A DNA stretch of 64,000 bases, from the NCBI GenBank assembly GCA_039806955.1, contig JBDHQI010000010.1, forward strand, positions 62,001-126,000, written 5' to 3'. A program made the position numbers and the translations under genes. The stretch is from JADLHS01 sp039806955. Its GTDB lineage: Bacteria > Verrucomicrobiota > Verrucomicrobiia > Limisphaerales > JADLHS01. The notes beneath the pieces are model-generated. The model saw only the letters and a program-made list of their open reading frames with translations, had not been told where the DNA came from and searched no databases. Below are positions 60,678 through 64,000 of this stretch, piece by piece (within the stretch, counting starts at the first letter, position 1; each line of letters begins with the position of its first letter).

Positions 60678-61991
60678 ATGGAGACGCTTTACCTCGATAC
60701 ATTCAGCGGCCTCAGCGGCGATATGTTCATCGGCGCGTTGATTGACCTGGGCGTGGACCCGCACAAACTCGGGCGCGAACTGGAAAAGCTCAAACTCGAC
60801 GGCTATCACCTGCACGTCAGCAATCAGGAACGCCAGGGCATCGCCGGCATCAAGTTCGACGTGCATCTCGCGCATGACCACGACCACGAGCCGCATCACC
60901 ATGAACATGGTCATGAACATCATCACGAGCACGAGCACCACGACCATTCCCACGACGACAGCCGGAATTTTAGCGACATCAAGAAGCTCATCACCAAAAG
61001 CAAACTGTCACCGTGGGTGAAAAAAAAATCCATTGCCGTGTTCCAGCGCATCGCGGACGCCGAGGGCAAAATTCATGGCAAACCGGCGGACGAAGTACAC
61101 TTCCACGAAGTCGGCGCAGTGGATTCCATCGTGGACATCGTGGGTGCGTGCGTCGGGCTGGAATTGCTCGGCAAGCCGCGCGTCCTCGCTTCTCCCGTCG
61201 TGGAAGGCACGGGCTGGATTCGCTGCGCGCACGGACGTTTTCCCATCCCCGCCCCGGCGACGCTCGCCATCCTCGGCGCGCGCAAAATCCCGGTGTCACA
61301 ATGCGATGAACCGAACGAACTCATCACGCCCACGGGCGCGGCGTTGCTGGCGGAGTTTGCGGAAAGCTTCGCGCCGTTGAGCGGCATGACGGCGGAGAAA
61401 ATCGGCTTCGGCCTCGGTACGCGCGAAAACAAAACACGTCCAAATGTTTTGCGGGCGGTTTTGGGTGACGCGTGTCGCGTGACGAGTGACGGGAAGCAGC
61501 CGCGTGCCAATCTCACGTCCCCCGCCACCCGTCCCCCGTCACCTTTGGATTGGCAGACTGATCGCGTCGCGGTGTTGGAGACGAATCTGGACGATGTGAG
61601 CGGCGAGATTCTCGGCGCGTTCGTGGCCGCCGCGCTGGCGGCGGGCGCGTTGGACGTATTCCACACGCCGATTCAGATGAAGAAAAATCGCCCGGGTGTG
61701 TTGCTCACGGTGCTTTGTGCCGAAGCGGACGCGGACAAGTTCAGCGAATTGCTGCTGCGTGAAACGACGGCCTTCGGCGTGCGCCGGACGATTGCCGAGC
61801 GGCGGAAGCTGAAGCGCGAATTCGTCACGGTGAAAACCAAGTTCGGCCCGGTGACGGTGAAGCTGGGCAAACTGAACGGCAAAGTGGTGCAAGCCGCGCC
61901 GGAGTTTGAATCGTGCCAGAAACTGGCCGCGCAAAAAAAAGTGCCGCTGCGGCAGGTTTACGAAGCAGCAAGCAAAGCTTCACGGAAATAA
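60678..61991 (+). CDS. larC: nickel pincer cofactor nickel-insertion protein LarC
   Basis: A 437-residue protein with the LarC pattern YLDTFSGLSGDMFIGALIDLG and a very His/Asp-rich metal loop (about residues 67-95). HFHEVGAVDSIVDIVGACVG follows, then the C-terminal ETNLDDVSGE part. In some bacteria LarC is completed by frameshifting; here it is one continuous frame. The linker between the two halves contains an in-frame repeat-derived segment. The island end lies 15 bp upstream of the start. Confidence 0.9.
   Translation: METLYLDTFSGLSGDMFIGALIDLGVDPHKLGRELEKLKLDGYHLHVSNQERQGIAGIKFDVHLAHDHDHEPHHHEHGHEHHHEHEHHDHSHDDSRNFSDIKKLITKSKLSPWVKKKSIAVFQRIADAEGKIHGKPADEVHFHEVGAVDSIVDIVGACVGLELLGKPRVLASPVVEGTGWIRCAHGRFPIPAPATLAILGARKIPVSQCDEPNELITPTGAALLAEFAESFAPLSGMTAEKIGFGLGTRENKTRPNVLRAVLGDACRVTSDGKQPRANLTSPATRPPSPLDWQTDRVAVLETNLDDVSGEILGAFVAAALAAGALDVFHTPIQMKKNRPGVLLTVLCAEADADKFSELLLRETTAFGVRRTIAERRKLKREFVTVKTKFGPVTVKLGKLNGKVVQAAPEFESCQKLAAQKKVPLRQVYEAASKASRK
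61462..61551. repeat. in-frame repeat DNA in the LarC linker
   Basis: CGTGACGAGTGACGGG is followed by CCCGTCCCCCGTCACC, partly complementary, with a spacer between. The segment encodes a Ser/Pro/Thr-rich insert between the NVLRAVLG and ETNLDD parts of LarC without breaking the frame. Confidence 0.55.
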
Positions 61992-62329
61992 CCATTATTC
62001 ATGAGGCGCAAAACAATCATCGTGTGGCTTGCCACACCAATCATCCTCGTCCTATTGGTCCTCGGTTGGTTATCCTTTAACCGTTTGAAGCAAGAGCGGG
62101 CGCGAGCGGCTTGGAAAAGCACAACTCTTGCTCAACTTGCCGGGCTTTCATTTACCAACAAAGATTTCAGTCAAGAGCTGGAGACATTGAAGGAAAACCG
62201 AGGTGTTGGAGATCAGCAAAGATGGACAGGTGAGCGTATTTTACTCATGACGAATGATGAGTTTTTGGTTTACGCATCACGTCACGGTTTTATTGACACT
62301 CGCATAAATGAGTAACATCATGCTGCCGC

Positions 62330-62806
62330 ATGAGCGACAAAACCAAGCGGGATCTCGACGGCATGGAAGCACGGCGACGCAAAGGCATGAACCTGCTCGC
62401 ACGGGGCGTGGCGCAGGCGGAGGTGGCCCGGCAGTGCGGCGTCAGCCGGGTCAGTGCACTGCGCTGGGAACAGCAGCGCAAGGCGGCCAAGGTCAAGGCT
62501 TGGAAGCGGCGACCTTTGGGCCGACGCCCCAAACTCACCGCAGCCCACAAGCGGTCCTTGGAAAAGGCGCTCGAACACGGGGCTCAAGCCCACGGTTTTC
62601 TCAACGACCTCTGGACGCTGCCGCGGGTGGCCACCCTGATTGAACGCCAGAGCGCGGTGCGGTTGCATCCCGGCCATGTGTGGCGGCTCCTGGGGCAAAT
62701 GGGCTGGAGTCTCCAGCGCCCCAGCGGCCGGGCCGTCCAGCGCGATGAAGCGGCGATTGCCCGCTGGAAGAAACACACCTGGCCCGCGCTAAAAAAAAGT
62801 CCCTGA
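62330..62806 (+). CDS. IS630 transposase, first frame
   Basis: A 158-residue frame with a helix-turn-helix part (LLARGVAQAEVARQCGVSRVSALRWEQQ) and a second winged-helix-like part (LIERQSAVRLHPGHVWRLLGQMGWSLQRP). It ends shortly after the A8 run (...ALKKSP). The catalytic domain is in the next frame. A -1 shift at the A8 run would join the two parts. Confidence 0.82.
   Translation: MSDKTKRDLDGMEARRRKGMNLLARGVAQAEVARQCGVSRVSALRWEQQRKAAKVKAWKRRPLGRRPKLTAAHKRSLEKALEHGAQAHGFLNDLWTLPRVATLIERQSAVRLHPGHVWRLLGQMGWSLQRPSGRAVQRDEAAIARWKKHTWPALKKSP
62791..62798 (+). other. A8 programmed -1 frameshift site
   Basis: Eight consecutive A residues in the context GCTAAAAAAAAGTCC. The first frame reads GCG CTA AAA AAA AGT CCC TGA; the shifted frame reads AAA AAA AAG TCC CTG AAA GAG CGC CGC ACC ATT GTG and enters the catalytic domain directly. 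Confidence 0.7.
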
Positions 62807-62823
62807 AAGAGCGCCGCACCATT

Positions 62824-63333
62824 GTGTTTGTGGACGAAAGCGGGTTGTCGGAGCGCCCGAGTGTCGTGCGCACCTGGGCGCGCAAAGGGCAGACCCCGCA
62901 ACTGGTGTTCAGCCACGCCTGGGGCAAGCTGTCGGTGATCGCCGGCATCACCTGGCGGGAGTTCTCCTTCCGCCTTTTTCGCGGCAGCATCAAAAGCCGC
63001 CAAGCGGTGGAGTTTTTGGGACACTTGCGTCGCCAGATTCGCGGGCGCCTGCTGATCATCTGGGATGGCCTGGCCGTGCATCGCAGTTGCCAGGTGCGCG
63101 GATATGTGGAGCGCTCGGGCGGTCGGATCGTCCTGGCACGGTTGCCGGCTTACGCGCCGGAACTCAACCCCACCGAATACATCTGGGGCCATCTCAAGCG
63201 CCACGCCCTGGCGAACTTCTGTCCGAAGGACATTCCGCACTTGAGCCGGGAAGCGCGACGACAACTCCGGCGCAGCCAACGGCGCACCCCATTGATCCGC
63301 GCCTTCTGGCAACAGGCCGAGCTTTCTTTGTGA
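62824..63333 (+). CDS. IS630 transposase, catalytic DDE frame
   Basis: A 169-residue frame with the DDE triad region: VDESG near the start, IIWDGLAVH in the middle and the PAYAPELNPTEYIWGHLK end motif (third acidic residue Glu in NPTEYIW). No strong independent start is present, which supports expression by frameshift from the first frame. Together they would make a transposase of about 330 residues. Confidence 0.85.
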   Translation: MFVDESGLSERPSVVRTWARKGQTPQLVFSHAWGKLSVIAGITWREFSFRLFRGSIKSRQAVEFLGHLRRQIRGRLLIIWDGLAVHRSCQVRGYVERSGGRIVLARLPAYAPELNPTEYIWGHLKRHALANFCPKDIPHLSREARRQLRRSQRRTPLIRAFWQQAELSL

Positions 63334-63654
63334 CCGAGTGTTACCCATTTATGCGAGTCTCAATAATAACGGGTCTGTGGATCATCTGTTTCTTGCACAT
63401 GGTTCCGACGGACGCTGGTATTACAGCACTTATCATTTCTGCAATAGCATGGTTGGAGTAATTAGCGACGAACCTCCCGGTTCAATCGCAGAGTTTGCTT
63501 CACGATATGCAGCACGTGAGTTTGATGGCAAATCGGACGTTTGTTTGGAGCATACTTGGCCAGAGAAACGATAGGCTCACCCTGACGAGAACGTGCCGAA
63601 TTGCTTTTGCACCTTTAATTTCCCCGTCACTTCCCCTAGCTTGAGCGCGGCATT

Positions 63655-64000
63655 ATGAAGAGCCGTTTTGATTCCATCGAGTCCGTCATCGCCGACATCC
63701 GCAAAGGGAAAATGGTCATCGTGGTGGACGACGCCGACCGCGAAAACGAGGGCGACCTCATCTTCGCCGCTGAAAAAGCCACGCCGCAAAATGTGAGCTT
63801 CACGGTGCGTTACACGTCCGGCGTGATTTGCGTGCCGATGGAGGGCGGCGATCTCGACCGGCTGAAATTGCCGCTCATGACCCAGCAAAACATGGAGCGG
63901 ATGCGCACGGCTTACACGATTTCCGTGGACGCGGCGCGCGGCGTTACCACGGGGATTTCCGCCGCCGACCGCGCCCGGACGATTCAATGGCTCGCGAATC
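63655..64000 (+). CDS. ribB: 3,4-dihydroxy-2-butanone 4-phosphate synthase (RibB or RibBA), partial
   Basis: From the ATG at 63655 the frame runs off the right edge. It contains DDADRENEGDLIFAAE, with the acidic metal site, and GVTTGISAADRARTI, both diagnostic of the riboflavin-pathway DHBP synthase. The enzyme converts ribulose 5-phosphate to the 4-carbon unit of riboflavin. Whether a GTP cyclohydrolase II domain (RibA) is fused cannot be seen here. Confidence 0.92.
   Translation, partial: MKSRFDSIESVIADIRKGKMVIVVDDADRENEGDLIFAAEKATPQNVSFTVRYTSGVICVPMEGGDLDRLKLPLMTQQNMERMRTAYTISVDAARGVTTGISAADRARTIQWLAN

Larger units (their letters stand above)
62293..63363 (+). mobile_element. IS630-family insertion sequence, about 1071 bp
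   Basis: Ends TTGACACTCGCATAAATG (left) and the inverted TTGAGACTCGCATAAATG (right) form terminal inverted repeats of at least 24 bp with two mismatches. A TA dinucleotide flanks it on both sides (62291-62292 and 63364-63365), the typical IS630/Tc1-mariner target. It carries two overlapping-function transposase frames with an A8 shift site. Insertion is recent enough that the target gene can still be rejoined exactly. Confidence 0.88.
62001..63574 (+). pseudogene. membrane-anchored protein gene split by an IS630-family element
   Basis: The first piece (62001-62292) encodes a transmembrane N-terminus (IIVWLATPIILVLLVLGWLSF) and a charged domain. The second piece (63366-63574) continues it. 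Removing the IS and one TA joins ...SRHGF to NNGSVDHLFLAHGSDGRWYY... in one 166-codon frame. In the present state only a truncated 104-residue product with an altered end can be made. Function unknown. Confidence 0.78.

Noticed and set aside
60388..60741. Plus-strand frame of 117 codons after the RadC-like gene
   Set aside because: It runs through the TGTCAG repeats and the proposed attachment core into larC; composition is not protein-like.

Overview
The window looks like a chromosomal segment of a Verrucomicrobiota bacterium, probably from the subdivision 3 / Pedosphaera-Limisphaera side. This is inferred from gene content: a pseudopilus-type secretion operon with a split secretin, zinc-ribbon Ser/Thr kinases with a sigma factor beside them, secreted proteins ending in the TNW...RFYR type of C-terminus, a hopanoid gene, and many palindromic intergenic repeats. 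Most genes are GC-rich. I recognise no rRNA or tRNA gene, no CRISPR array and no replication origin.

Layout. 1-4 kb: hopanoid radical SAM gene hpnH (cut by the window edge) with a small lipoprotein, a TPR-like secreted protein, lgt and miaA. 4-11 kb: a tricorn-type protease, an unknown membrane-anchored protein, a DUF433/PIN-like toxin-antitoxin pair and hflX. 11.3-25 kb: one long minus-strand type II secretion/pseudopilus operon, in transcription order E-F-G-H-I-J-K-L-M-C-D, in which the secretin is encoded as two proteins, ending in a histidine kinase. 25-33 kb: a LigA-derived zinc-finger/HhH protein, radC, an aspartyl-protease-like protein, YqgE, a Tat-exported metallo-beta-lactamase-fold hydrolase and a propeller protein. 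33-37.5 kb: a large membrane Ser/Thr kinase and its sigma factor. 37.5-41.4 kb: a divergent fucose-isomerase-like / FucP-like pair. 41.4-50 kb: housekeeping genes (GGQ release-factor-like protein, ffh, lptE, bamD, msrB, gatA, gatC, HPr, HPr kinase).

50.2-62 kb: the nickel-pincer cofactor genes larB and larC, normally neighbours, are separated by a roughly 9.6 kb AT-richer integrative island. The island carries a tyrosine integrase next to its left end, a helicase remnant, small membrane proteins, and a secreted operon that includes a predicted caspase-fold (gingipain/CHAT-like) protein. It also has a short tyrosine recombinase flanked by exact inverted 27-bp core-like sites, a roughly 560-bp non-coding region with nested and pseudoknot-capable stems, a small accessory protein and a mobile-type RadC. 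TGTCAG repeats spaced exactly 12 bp occur at both island ends. 62-63.6 kb: an IS630-family element with A8 frameshift and TA duplication that has split a small gene; removing it restores one open frame. The window ends inside ribB.

A recurring theme is palindromic repeat DNA invading genes in frame (kinase domain, MiaA, LarC linker, LarB C-terminus, tricorn start). The best candidates for something new are the inverted-site recombinase cassette beside the caspase-like operon and the structured non-coding region in the same island.
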